Below, piece after piece: positions 12,136 to 24,330 of a stretch of DNA of 64,000 nucleotides. The notes below the pieces were generated by a model. That model ran no database searches and was not told the DNA's origin. It saw only the letters and a list, made by a program, of their open reading frames with translations. Positions within the stretch are counted from its first letter, which is position 1; each line of letters begins with the position of its first letter. Made by a program: the position numbers and the translations under genes. Source of the stretch: Polydactylus sextarius (taxonomy: Eukaryota; Chordata; Actinopteri; Polynemidae); the NCBI GenBank assembly GCA_016801845.1, contig CM028924.1, positions 3,241,501 to 3,305,500 on the forward strand, in the 5' to 3' direction.

Positions 12136-12654
12136 CTTCCTAAAATAATCACCTTGGTCATTTTATGGCAAAATTGACTTTTTTGGCTAAATCATCTCCT
12201 CAAGATGCTGGTCACCTGTGGTAAAACTACACCCTCAGTTGATCAAATCATTTGATTCTACCTGTTTGAGAAAATGGCCTATGTCAAGAGTGTGACTTAT
12301 GCTGATTCGTTATGCCGGTTCTGCCGTGGAGAGTCATCACTTCTTTGACAATTTGCCACATTCATATGCATCAGATAAGAACCCAGCAAAAAAGAGCTGG
12401 AGGGAGATTATGTTTAGTTAGTGTGTCAGTGTTTGACACAAATATTGCTTAAGTCACAAAGGCAAGTTCAAAAAAATGTGTCAAAAAAGTCATTAATTTC
12501 TCTTAAGTTACATAATTTACAAACACTGTTATTATTATGTCAATAGTCATTATTCGTTACAACCTTTTTGAGTGAAATTGTCAATAAATGTTACATTTTT
12601 GGTTAAGTTTTTTGTGTTTCCTGAAAAACTGACTTGGGCGATTATTTTAGGAAG
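12136..12654. repeat. Segment bounded by an 18-bp inverted repeat
   Basis: Bases 12136-12153 and 12637-12654 are reverse complements at 17 of 18 positions (core CTTCCTAAAATAATC). The arms are 483 bp apart. No transposase or clear target duplication is visible. It may be the ends of a decayed non-autonomous element, or two oppositely oriented fragments of one dispersed repeat. Confidence 0.5.
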
Positions 12655-12683
12655 ATGTCGCAGTACAACAAGTGTGAGTTCTT

Positions 12684-12880
12684 TCAAATTTGACACAAAG
12701 ATTTGATGATTTTGATCTTTGACCAAAGTCACAGTGAGCCAACATTCTTGTGAACAAGTTAAATTAGGAATGAGCTGAAGGAATTTTATTACACCTGCTT
12801 CAAAAATTCACTTGGAACTGATCCGTTTAGTGGTTAAAGGTCAAAAGCCAAGTTCACTGTGACCACACAAAACAAGAGTC
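12684..12880 (+). mobile_element. Degenerate teleost dispersed repeat ('GGTCAAAGGTCA..TTCACTGTGACC' type)
   Basis: Successive phrases such as 'TTCAAATTTGACACAAAG', 'AAAAATTCACTTGGAACTGA', 'GTGGTTAAAGGTCAAAAGCC' and 'TTCACTGTGACCACACAAAAC' follow the order of a repeat that I remember from teleost sequence entries. It is diverged and non-coding. I do not name the family; a repeat-library search would settle it. Confidence 0.55.
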
Positions 12881-15800
12881 CTATCAGTGTGAACATGTCG
12901 ATCATTATTGTTCTAATTAGCAAATGTTGCAAAGGCTGCAAACATGTGACGCTGCATAGTGACTGACAAACGGTGGACAACACTGAACTGTATTTTGTGA
13001 GATAATGTTAGTAATGTTACTAATTGACATTTTATTAAAAACACAATACAACTATGATGTGCAATATCCAGATTGCAGAACATATGTTTATAAATCACAG
13101 ACTATGGAGTTACAGAGACACCAAAGTGTTCTGAAATCATATTCTCCAGATGTCCTGAAAAATCTCAGCAAAATCACACATTTTATTTCATCATGTTCAT
13201 ATTTTACTCAAGTTAAAACAAAATGCAATTATCACTAGTTCCGCTAATGTCTTTGATTCATATGGCATTGAAGTACGGCAAAGCTTATTCCAAAGTAAAC
13301 AGAAAGTGTTGTCTGATTCATAGCGCTCATCATAACAGTAGTATTACCATCGTTTGCCCAGTGTGCTCCCCCATCAGACCAGATGTTGCCTTTACAGTCT
13401 CACTCTGGTGACCACTACTTCACTCAGACAAGTGCTCAAACTGGCAATTTGTTACAGTACACTACGTGAGAGAGGATTGTGAGCAAAAAAGGGCAATTGC
13501 CAGAGTCACTCTGGTTTGACAAGACCCATGGTGATACGAAACAATCTCAGCGTTGTTCCCTTCAACCTCCCACATGGAAAGGTTGCCAACTCTTATTTTG
13601 TGCTCTGCGAGACACCATATCATTGCTTTTACTACGGACAAACAAATCACTCAGTGCATCTCATCTGCTGCTCGAGTTTCCAGTTCCCTTAACCCTGATA
13701 GCAAACTGAGAGCTGTGATGTTGGCATAATACTTGTAACTGAGCCTTTCTCACCTCCCACTATCAGCTTGAAAAGCCAATGTCCCTCTCCTGAAAATCAA
13801 TGTTTTTTTTTCCATTACAGAAGAAAACATTTTACAATAGAGGGTAGACATGGTTGCAAGACGACAGTGTGTAAAACAAAGAGCTTAGAGAAAACTGCCC
13901 ACTGCTTGTATAACAATACAACCTGTCTATCTGATTTTTCTTTCTACTGATCCTTTCTTAATCCAGCTGCTAAATATCTAACAACTAAACCCCTCATGTA
14001 TATCCCATATATGTGAGGGAAGGTGAGACAGGAGTGGGCATGGAGAGAGGACATGGAAGCTGTAAGTGGAGAAGCCAGATAAAGTCAGAGCCCAGTGAGG
14101 GTCATTAGCATTATCCTGCTTAACATTGAGCTCATTCATGCACAGAAAGAAACAGAGAGGGGTTGAGGACACACACAAAAAAGAGACAGAGAGAAAATCA
14201 TTGCTGATTTACACCTGCTGTTCGAAGCCACATCTTCCCTATGATTAGTCTCCTTCAGACGTTGCCCCCTGAGCACTGATTACATGCTAACAACATCACA
14301 CACCTGCACACCGAGCAACAACTACAGCCCTGCCTACCATACATGCATGAAGAGCTCTTGATTTGAGGCTGTTATGTGTTTCCGACGAGGCAAAACGAGC
14401 GCAGCGCCTTTCATAGCGGAGGCCATTTCCCCCAAACAATTCTGACACAACACCAGGCAGGAGTGATCACTGCTGAGTACAACTGTCTTTATGTTCTGCT
14501 TGAAGCCAGACTGTGTAGATTGCTACGAATATGCTCAAATGCTTGACTCAGGATTTCAAGCTGTATATATAAAAAAAAAAAAAACAAGTGATGACTCAAG
14601 TCTCGCTTGTGGTAGCACATCAGAAACTGTTTTGTTTGGAGATTATCAGCTTGTGATGTCTAATGGACAGTTTACGGGCAATTATGTTATGCAGGTTATG
14701 CAATAAGCAGTGAGCCAATGCAACTTAAATCATCACATAAAAACATCAGAATTTAAATTAAATGTGGTGCGATTGTGTACGTCTATATGGTCTTGAATTT
14801 ACTGTGTGCCGTTAGCTGTGAGAAGAGATGAATTGTAATAACATTGAATGTCTCTTAGCTTTTCATCATTTTGGTTTATGACCAAATATCTGCAAACTCA
14901 ACATTGCCATCACCCTTAGCTCACCCTTAGTTTACTGGTGGTTAGCATGCTTACCTGGTTAGCATTAGCCCCTGCTCCTTTTGCTAACCTGCAACTTATA
15001 GATTCATTACGGTTTAGTTTAATCTAATGTCAAACAGTACCTTGTGGTAGATGAAACTCTTCATCATCCTGAAAAATAAAATAAAATAATAAAAAAACTA
15101 GAAATGTTGAGGGCCTGTCACCTGAAAGAAATACAAAGTCTATGATAAATATCCTCATCCGTGCTGTTTTAGGGCAGTTAGAAGTGTGACATCCTAGATT
15201 TTCCTTTGTGCTTTTGCCAATACACTGCCACTGATTGCAAGCTATAATGATACTGTGTAGATGTGCACCACTTGTCATCACACATAATGACCAATGATGA
15301 CAAATGAACCACATTTAAGCACCTGTGCGCCCGCACACATCCAAGGTATTATCCTCCCAAAGTACATTTTGACCTACAATTATCTTCTGGCCTACTTCAG
15401 CTTGTCCCGGGTGATTCATCCAGACAAAGCTCAGAGCATCTAAAGCAGGTGCCTGATGCCCTTCACTATTTATCATCTGTGTCCTTCACATCTTTTCACT
15501 GAAGGTTGATCTCAACATCTGTATGAAGCTGCTGCTCATTCTCATTTTTGCTCCAAGAGAATTCAAGGTCGTTATAGGTCAAGTGTTGCTATTTTCCTCA
15601 TCAATATTATCTTGATTATCAACATAAATTGGAATCAATACAGCTAAAGCAGCTCCTGATTCCATATCGCGCACATCAATGGATGTGTTAAACACTGAAT
15701 GACAGCCGTGACATTCAGGTGAAACTATTCAATGAGAAAGTTTATATCATCTTCTTCTTCACCCACTACTTTTTCTTTTCCATACTCATCTTATCCAACT

Positions 15801-16049
15801 GCTGGCTCACGTGTACGGCAGAAAAAGCATCAAAACAAAAAATTGGACACGGTAATTTCCCCAGAAAGTGGAAACAAATCACCGACATCACAACTCACAG
15901 CACATCATTTCTACCTCAGCTGTTGCAAATGTTAACTCGCCAACAATAACCACACCTTCCTGCTCCTCCACCTTCCCTCTAATATTACATAAAAACATAC
16001 AATGCTCCCAATCTTGTCACCATCCATCCCATTTATTTTTCTGCCTGTC
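12881..16049. other. Non-coding stretch, minor repeat relics
   Basis: Includes A-runs (14571-14584) and a 'GGTTAGCATGCTTACCTGGTTAGCATTAGCC' type patch at about 14938-14970 that resembles a common teleost repeat phrase. A T-rich tract ending TTCCATTACAG at about 13820 is acceptor-like but has no matching exon. No gene seen. Confidence 0.5.
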
Positions 16050-16335
16050 TCCGGGGTTGTGGCACCTGTTATGAGGGCTGCGCTGTTGCTGATGATGAGG
16101 TGTCTCTCAGAGGCCTGTGCTCTCTCAGCAGCCTGGCATCCATTAGTGCTTTATGACCAGCTCACTGCCTCAGCAGTCCCAGTGCATGCACAAGTGCTCA
16201 GCTTTTCATTTTTCCATCTCTCTCTTTCTTTCTGTCTCCCTCTTACCTTAGTCCCTGAGGGGGACTCCAGCTCAGACCCTGATGATAAATCGTGGCAATT
16301 AAACAATCATCCACAGACTGGAGACAGACATTAAT
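16050..16335. promoter_or_regulatory. Candidate cis-regulatory patch
   Basis: A stretch of balanced composition (16050-16200) containing CATTAGTGCTTTATGACC, followed after a C/T-rich spacer by GATAAATCGTGGCAATTAAACAATCATCC (16281-16312). The second part combines homeodomain-like AATTAA and TTTAT/AATCA-type cores. It is free of simple repeats apart from the spacer. Conservation is unknown, so this is a weak call. Confidence 0.2.
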
Positions 16336-16354
16336 GGGGTGGAGCAACAAAGAG

Positions 16355-16367
16355 TGCCCTCATGTGG
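16355..16367 (-). promoter_or_regulatory. CTCF-like motif
   Basis: The minus strand reads CCACATGAGGGCA, close to the CTCF core (CCAC, two variable bases, G-R-GGGCA). Single-motif matches are common by chance, so this is only a candidate insulator or boundary site. Confidence 0.25.
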
Positions 16368-17177
16368 AGGGGAGGGACACTTCTTTACTTATTCAAGAGG
16401 CAACTATTCCATTATGAAGGCTTTAGAGACACGAGTGTGTAGAAGAAAAAATAAAAGCAGCAAAAACCAAAACTGAAATAACAATTTTAGCACCAAAAAA
16501 AAAAAAAAGGATGGAAATTTGAGAATAATAGTTACCTACCCATCACTATGAGTCAAACACATTTTAGTGATGTTCTAGTTAATGTTTTTTAATCCTTGTT
16601 GTACTAACAGGTGAAAAGGTTTATTTAAGTCTGGGTTAGGTATTTTTATTATTATTCTATTACTTTATTGTATTATTTTTATTCCTTTCTCTGAACAATG
16701 GATCATACTGGTCACTTCATTTTCATATGAGCTGCACACATTAATCTCTTATATAAAAACATGGCACCTTCAGCTGCAGTGACAATGTTTCTAAATCTGG
16801 TGATATTTGATTCAATGTGTATAAACAGAACAACATAGATAACAGGAGAAAGTGTTGTTCTCACTGCTCAGTGAAGGTCCGCAGCAGAGTGAACAGTGAT
16901 GACAGCATCTTCAGTCTGATTCTCCGCTTATGTTCCTAATTCATCAGCCTGGGCTCTTTACCTGAAACACACACACAAAGAAATGCTAAATGGATGAAAG
17001 AGTTAACAAAAAAACAAACACGCAAACACTATATTAGTGTCAGAAGGTAAGAACAGATGGGAACCGAGTCTCTGTCCAGCAGTTTCCTCTGCATCATCTG
17101 GCAGGTGTTGTGCTGTGACATTGTGGATGTAAGCAATTTAAAGCACAGCAGCATGTCTTCACATCTACTGTGCCAAT

Positions 17178-17181
<4 letters not shown>
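16368..17181. other. Non-coding stretch, no gene seen
   Basis: AT-rich DNA with an A-run near 16495-16508. No features beyond short simple sequence. Confidence 0.6.

Positions 17182-17242
<61 letters not shown>
17182..17242. repeat. (AC)30 microsatellite
   Basis: Uninterrupted AC tract of 61 bp. It creates long Cys-Val or Thr-His open frames on both strands, which are artefacts. Confidence 0.98.
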
Positions 17243-17244
<2 letters not shown>

Positions 17245-17978
17245 TGAGGATGAGCATATATGTTTACACACTCATACAAAAGAAAATAAGATACAAACAA
17301 ACACACGGAGACGGAACAAAATGAATGCACACGTGACATATCTCAGGTGATAATAGCAACAGATGGTGATCACATTCAATTGCTGTAGAGTTGTAGCCTC
17401 TTATACGCTGATGAGTGTCATATTAAAACACTTTAACACTAAAGTTTGTGTATATTTTGTTTCACTGTTGCATTGATTAGCGGAATGACTGAGTGTATCT
17501 AGAGCGGCAGCGTCACAAAGTCCAAGTACTTTCCACCCTGACATATGTCTCCATATCATTTACATAATTTAAATCATGATGTATGTCAACATATGGTTTA
17601 TATTGCGTATATTTAGCATCCATATGGCGTCTGTACTCTGCTCTAAATATTTACTGAAGATTTTGCTGCAGGAAATCAAATAGAAATGCTTTTATTGTGA
17701 GTAATAGCGTAACAATTCTGCTCATATTCAACACTGTACTTGAAAATATATCGTTTTAAAAATATTTGGTAAAGCTTTCTACATTAGTAAAAATGCCTCA
17801 AGAGTTGCAGCACAGTGGTCATAAATGCAGACATCCAAATATTCATGTGGTTTATTTACATCTTTCTAATGCTGAGGAAATGCTATGAAACTATGTAGGT
17901 AACATTTATTTTATTTTCCAGTTTATCAGTGTGATTGCAGACTGTGTAGTCACACAGCTTGGCTGCCACAGTGCTATG
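17243..17978. other. Non-coding stretch, no gene seen
   Basis: AT-rich DNA leading into the 21-bp minisatellite. Nothing recognisable. Confidence 0.6.
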
Positions 17979-18083
17979 ATGAGGTCATGGAGAATTGTAA
18001 TGAGGTTGCCGCACACATTAATTAAGTTATTGGACATATTAATGAGGTCAGAGCACACAATGATGAAGTCATTAGACTCGTGT
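17979..18083 (+). repeat. 21-bp-period minisatellite with AGGTCA-like half-sites
   Basis: Five consecutive 21-bp units start at 17979, 18000, 18021, 18042 and 18063. Unit starts read ATGAGGTCA, ATGAGGTTG, ATTAAGTTA, ATGAGGTCA and ATGAAGTCA; later positions often read (C/A)CACA(T/A)(T/A). Units 1 and 4 contain exact AGGTCA, the nuclear-receptor half-site; units 2, 3 and 5 contain near matches. The preceding 21 bp may be a very decayed extra unit. The period equals two turns of B-DNA, so all half-sites would face the same side of the helix. Function is inference only. Confidence 0.7.
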
Positions 18084-21000
18084 TGATACTTAAGTTAATC
18101 TCATACACAAACACGCGCACACACGTTAATTGCTTCCTGTAACACAATAAGGACACATCCGCATGATGATTGGTGAAGATGGACACAAACTTGATTAATT
18201 CTCATTAATGCATTTTACACAACAGCAAAGTCTATTAGTGTAACACACGCTGAGATTCAAACTGAGACAGAAAAATCTGTTATTTTACAATATGTGCAAG
18301 GGAAGGAGCAGTCGAGATTAGTTGTGATCTGTTACTTCTGTGGTGTCTCTGTTTATAAGACGACATATTTTTTGAACAATTTATTCCAACTAAAATCATC
18401 ATCAAATCATCAAAGAAGTGATTTTAAATGATTTTGGAAGATGCAAACAAATGACATTGCCCTGATGATCCCAGACGACAGTTAGATAACAACACAGGCT
18501 CAATACAAACTGTTTATAATGAATTTAGCATCGTAACTTCAGCATCATATCACTGTTATCTTTGCACCTCACAATAAATCTGATGAGATCTTTGGTAACA
18601 ACAATTTAAGATATATATGTTGTAAAATATTACATTATACTGTCTTTTAATTTTTGGAGTAAAAGTTATAGAAACTCTTTCCTCAAATATCTGAACATTT
18701 GTTTTATTAACTGTGCAAAACATGCAGCTGCCCCCCGGGGGAATCCAGATGACCTAAAAATCTCAAGGCTTACTCCGTGTCCAGTGAACTGTGATAATTT
18801 AATTGAAGATTTGTTTGGCAGGTTGTAAATATGCACCAGTAAAGTACAATATCGACTGACATCATGAAACCATATGTAGGAGACGGCTGCTGTTTTCAGA
18901 CCTCAATTATTTTTATTTTTTTTAAAGTTTTTGGAGTTATTTTGTGTTCTAGAGCAATACAATAAACAATAATTTTGGTGGGGCAAATAAACAAAAACTG
19001 TACAAGATGTACAGACTATATGAGAAGAATGGAGGATCAATATCATGTTGCCCTCAGGTTCACTGATAGGTTATTAAGACACAAGACGTTTTAAAGCTTT
19101 CAACAGATAGAAAACAGACATTACATCATCAGTCTCTTCCTCCAAGCGACTGTTGTTAAAAAACACAGTGGAGGTGAAAACAGAACAAACTACTTATTTT
19201 CCAATTCAACAAAACTGGGTGATGGTTTTCACACTCAGTGCTGCTGCAGCACAAAACGCTCGCGACAAACATCAGCCTCATCAGACAAGACAAGACAAGA
19301 CAATCAGCACGTCGACAGGCAGGACAGCCCTGATTGGCCCTTTCAATCATTCTCTTCAAGCAGATCTACACCGCAGACAAAAGAGAGCACAGCTACAAAG
19401 GAAATAAGAATTGACTTCAACTGCTTTACTGATCACTGCAGGACGTTTTTCATTTTGTAGTGTTTTGCTTAAGAGTACTAGAGAACAATGCTCCCTGTGT
19501 TACCACAATGAGATCTTCATTAAATGAAATGGTTATGCAGTGTTGTGTCAGCTTGTGTTAATCCAGCAGCATTGTAATTCCCTTACTTTTCTTTAAATCA
19601 ACCTGCTTGTCACCTCACAGCTGCATCTTGACCGTTCAATAAAGCAGAATAAGGCTCGAGGAACTCTGCTCTGACAGTCAAACACCTGACATGAGCCGAC
19701 CCCGACGACAGCTCTGATGTCGTATTGATTCAAAAGATTAAATCTGTATCGCTACCAAACTCTCAGCCTGACATCACCTCTCTGAGAGCAGCCTTTCTTC
19801 TTCTATTGATGGAAATGAAGGTGCACGCTTGTAATAAAACTACAAATATGTCAAAACGGTAGCACAGAGGTGAACAAGGTCCCAAGGCAGGAGGTTTTGA
19901 GTAATTGAAATGCTTCTTGTCAAGGTGGAGTTAAACATCAAGAGAAGCAATCTTGCTTTGATGGTTTGCCCTTTTATCTCCTCCAGTGTCCACAAGCACT
20001 TAAAAGACTGGAGGAGCAAGAAAGATGGAGAAACACTGGGAAAGAAAAACAAATTTTGAGACCACATCATTACCCCCATGCTTTCTCTTCACCCGTTACA
20101 CTCTTCATTTATTTCACATCTATGCTGGAAGGTCAACAAATACATTGGGAGGTCACGGCTGCAGCCTCACACCCAATAGACCGACCGCATTCAATCAGCA
20201 CAGAGTTACGAGGTGTGTGTATGTAATTTGTTTGTTTTAAGCCCGTTCATCTCTCTGAGGAGATTATTAGAGGCAGGAAAAAAAGCTGAGGGGTCAGTGA
20301 GGCTTAATATAAAAATAAAAACACAGACACAAATTTATCTTCACACCTGCCATTAAAAATGACTGACAGCTTGATTTGTGCATTCATGGATCTGTGGGTT
20401 CTTCAAAAATGAGCCGTGCAAATGTGTTTTTTTTAGAATGTGACTCTAGACAACGCACCTCTTCACCAAAGGAAACTAATTAGCAGTGAACAAGCCTTAT
20501 CTTTCTAACATGCATCACTTGTGTTTCAGTGCTGCATCAAAAAAACATTCTCTGCTGGACCTTTAGAATAGAGATTCATCATGTTTTTTCTGCTATATCA
20601 CCTTTTCTGTGATGAAGTGAGACTGCAAATGAAACTGAAGTTGCATTAGGAATTTTTTTTAAATATTTGACCCTTTTAGTGGCATCAGAGTCAGTTGCGT
20701 TATGAGTTTCGTGAACGGTAATGAACGTACATCAACTGCATTTGAATGATAATTCTGTGAAATGTCAAGATGAAACAAGGTTAATGAGCCATTCGACCGT
20801 CTTTAGGCCTTCTTCCGTAATACTGACGCATGTTCTAATTCACGTCAAGTGTTTTCACACACCGCAGCTGTGACCAGCTCGATGTGTCTCAGGTGTTATA
20901 TTGCAGCAGCGCGGCAGGAGACCTGCACCACGCTGGGAAGAAAAAGAATTGCAAACAACACTTAGCATTTGCTTAAACACGTTCAGAGACTGTATGAGTA

Positions 21001-22802
21001 AGAAATGCTGCATGCGACATGTCGATGCAATCTTTTCTTTAAATAAAGTCTTCATTAAAAAGTCATTACAGTTGAACATGTTTGATCGGCTGCATTATTG
21101 AACAATCAGAACTGATTTTAAGACGTTTATATGACAGGATCAGGAAGTTGTCTCAGTAGGATGGAGAAGAGGACTTAAGGTTTTGTTCTGCTTTGCCATT
21201 AGTTGCAGTGAAATTAGGATGGCAGCTTTAACGTCACTGAATCAGCCACACAGACCGTCTGGCAGTTTTTACACTGGCTTGCCTTCAGGTACGGCGCCAA
21301 CTCTCTTCGCGGTACCTGCCAGAAAACTTCTCCTCTAATAAATGGTATCATAGAAATTGAGAGCAGAAAATGGGAAAGGACACAGGAAAAGAGAATTGTG
21401 TTGGCATGTGAGTTAAAGTGCAGCCACAGCCAGTAAACCAGCAGCAGTGATGGAGCTTCACTCTCAATGTTAAAGCTCCACTGATGCAACTTCTTTGTCT
21501 TGATGAGATTTGATAACCCTCCTGCCTCCATCCTTCCCTCCTTTCTTCCCCGTGCTTATGTTTCCATATGCACCTCCACCTGTTCACTGTCCCACTTACT
21601 CAAATTTCACTTCACTTATGTGCAACAGAGCTGATTTTCTTTTCATACCTGAATAAAACCACAATTATACTGTTCACCTCTGCACACTGAGAGAGCTGCG
21701 GTATGAATAATACTGAGGCCTCATTCAACTCTGCATGAACACAACATTAGGACTTTCAGTTAACTGCTATTTAACAAATCAACAATGTTCATAAATTAAT
21801 TGTTTTCATTGTTTCATTCATTTCATTGTGGTATCAACTGGTAGCCTGCCCTTCTTTATACTTTAATATGATGAATTAAACTACAGTTATCTGTTGTAAT
21901 TTATCTTTACTAAAAACAATTATTACAATTAAACCTCATATGCTTAAAAAGAATTAAAACATAAAACAGTTCACATTCACGTTGTTTTGTTCCTACTTTC
22001 AGTGTTGGTTCACAACAAGATCTGAATGTGTTTTGATTACTTTTCACTGGGGAAGTATAGTAAATAATAGTATATAATATATAACTGTCCACAAACTTAC
22101 TTACTTACTTCAGTGCACACAACACTGTGCAATTTTGGACTGGAGAATTAAAGAATTCAAAGATTTTGGAGAAAGCAACAGTTTTTGCCAATGTTGCTCA
22201 GGTCGAGTTGCTTCTATTCCTGTGATTATTGGACTGTTTCCACAGGGACGTAAGAGACTACCTTGTAAAAAAAAAAATGAGTCCATAGGTCATCAGAGCA
22301 AGCAGCTTATTATAGCCTATAGTTAATGTCTTATTGTTGAATGACCTCCAGCAGCAATTATGACCAGAGCAAAGGAGAAAGTCAAGTACAATAGAAGCTA
22401 TAATAAAAGGTGTTGATACCAACGAGAAATAACTGCTGGGGGCAGGTTTATGATGTTATGTTAAACCAGTGACTGGTTCCACTGGTACCACATCTCTGAC
22501 CTCAGTGTTTACATCAGTGACCTCCCGTCTATATTTTTTCACTCAGGTGTCAACCTTGGAGATGCCTTTAACTATGTGGTCAGCATCATTATGTGAGGAT
22601 CACATGCTAAAATCAGCTGTGTATGTTCTCAGGTTGTCAGTAGGTGACGAAGTGGCTCCAGGAAGGAGAGATGGAAAGTGGAGGGGAGGGAGGGGGGTGA
22701 GATGTGACTAGGAAATGAGATATCAGGAGGAATAACCTGCATGGGGAGCCTACGAGCCTGTTAGTTTGAAGGAGTGTATCAGTGTGTGTGTGCATCATCA
22801 AC
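18084..22802. other. Non-coding stretch, no gene seen
   Basis: AT-rich DNA. Small features include a CCCCCGGGGG palindrome (18732-18741), four AGACA-type 5-bp repeats at 19284-19303, and ACTT repeats near 22083. Open frames lack domains and splice context. Confidence 0.55.
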
Positions 22803-22822
22803 TGTGTGTGTGTGTGTGTGTG
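22803..22822. repeat. (TG)10 microsatellite
   Basis: Uninterrupted TG tract of about 20 bp, followed 40 bp later by an 18-A run (22863-22880). Confidence 0.95.
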
Positions 22823-22862
22823 ACAGATCGACAGAGAGACATGAAGAATATGTTAGTTCTGT

Positions 22863-22880
22863 AAAAAAAAAAAAAAAAAA
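22863..22880. repeat. Poly(A) tract (18 A)
   Basis: Uninterrupted run of 18 A; no AATAAA hexamer just upstream. Confidence 0.95.
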
Positions 22881-24135
22881 TCTGCTTGTTACTTCTCAGA
22901 TACTGGAGTACCATGTGCTATTTCTTCCTTATGTTTGGATAATGGCTCATTAGTGGACAAGCTGCTCAGATACTGTGGGAGTTTTATCAGAGTGAGACAC
23001 TGGCTGCTGATAGATGTGATCAACGACTATACTGATGTCTACAAGGAAACGGTGAAATGAATGACCACTTGATTTCAACTGCGACCAGTAGAAAAACAAC
23101 GTGCATTAACAACTTCGACGTCAAAATTCTATTATGTTTGGAAAAGATACTTTAAGCCTAAAGCAAACATCTTAAGAAGTGATGAGTGCTGAGACACAGC
23201 GTCCATCAAAAAGCCCCAGAGAAAAGCAGAAAGAAGAGGAGGAAAGATGATGCCAGAGGGAAGGAAAGGTAGAGGGCAGGGACAAATGCAGTGGCATTTC
23301 CAAACCATTACCACGATCCACAAAGTGCACGTTCACAGACACTGCTCATCCCGGCTCCTCTGTGTATTAACGTGGAATATAGACGAACTGTAAATGGGTC
23401 ATGTGTCTATAACAACTGAAGGTATGAATATTTGAACAAAATTGGAGATTTATCCAAAGGAGGTTTTAGTCTCTTGTAACCTGCACCACATTATGGATGA
23501 CAGCACATGCTTCAATGAAATGAGATCATCCAAAAACACCTAAATGTCTGTGAATGTTTCTACTCTCTTATTAATAGTAAAAGTTTTATATCATTGTCTT
23601 ATGAGAAGATGATTCTTCCTCTGGAGGTTTAACAGTCAGTCTGAAATGCCATTTGCACTATTGGCCTGAATATGAGATGGTTTTTTATTAGATTTTAAAA
23701 AATAGTGGTTGTTTAAACTTGAGAACAAGATAATTACAGTGTGTGTTCCCAAGATTAGAGATTCTGTCTGAATAGAGAGAGTACCATGGTAAAATCAGAC
23801 AGTATTTAATTATGGGCTGCTTGCAGCCTTAATGTTGCTATAGGCCAAGAAGTATTATGAAGTCAGTTATATTGAGTGTTTTGGAGGCAGGACTAAAAAT
23901 GTCTGACCTGCTGCTGCTGTCACATAAGAAGTGAGTTCATAAAAAAAAAAAAAATGGAGAAAATCTGACAAACAGCTGAGAATTACAGCTTTAACCTGAG
24001 GATGAGCACAGAAAGACCAACGCCATCAACCACCATGCACGCTGGCAAATGTGAGCAAAATTAGATTTATTTATTTTTTACCTGGGAGGTTGCCCGTTGG
24101 AATTGGCAAACCAGCAGAGGAATGAGTAAAGGAAC
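22881..24135. other. Non-coding stretch, no gene seen
   Basis: AT-rich DNA with a 14-A run near 23941. Nothing recognisable. Confidence 0.6.
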
Positions 24136-24330
24136 TAAATGAGTAACAATTTATTCTCCTTCAATTGCAGCTCTAATGACAAGTGTCCAATTAGACCTTT
24201 TGAGGGATTCAGAATTATTTCCTCCCTTTGTGACTTGAGGATTACGTCCTCTCTGGATCATTTGTTGATAAATGACCATCTATAAACGATCTATCTCTGC
24301 AATGTGACAGATGTACCGTAGGTGAAACGC
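24136..24330. promoter_or_regulatory. Candidate cis-regulatory patch
   Basis: A repeat-free segment with AATGAC, CAATTAGACC, GATAAATGACC and TATAAACG-type motifs, plus GATAAATGACCATCTATAAAC. The mix resembles vertebrate conserved non-coding DNA, but one sequence cannot show conservation. Confidence 0.2.

Noticed and set aside
13821..13845. TTTTTCCATTACAG acceptor-like site
   Set aside because: No donor at a plausible distance with an open frame; judged chance.
17029..17350. Open frames with Cys-Val or Thr-His runs
   Set aside because: Created by the 61-bp AC microsatellite, which has no stops in several phases.
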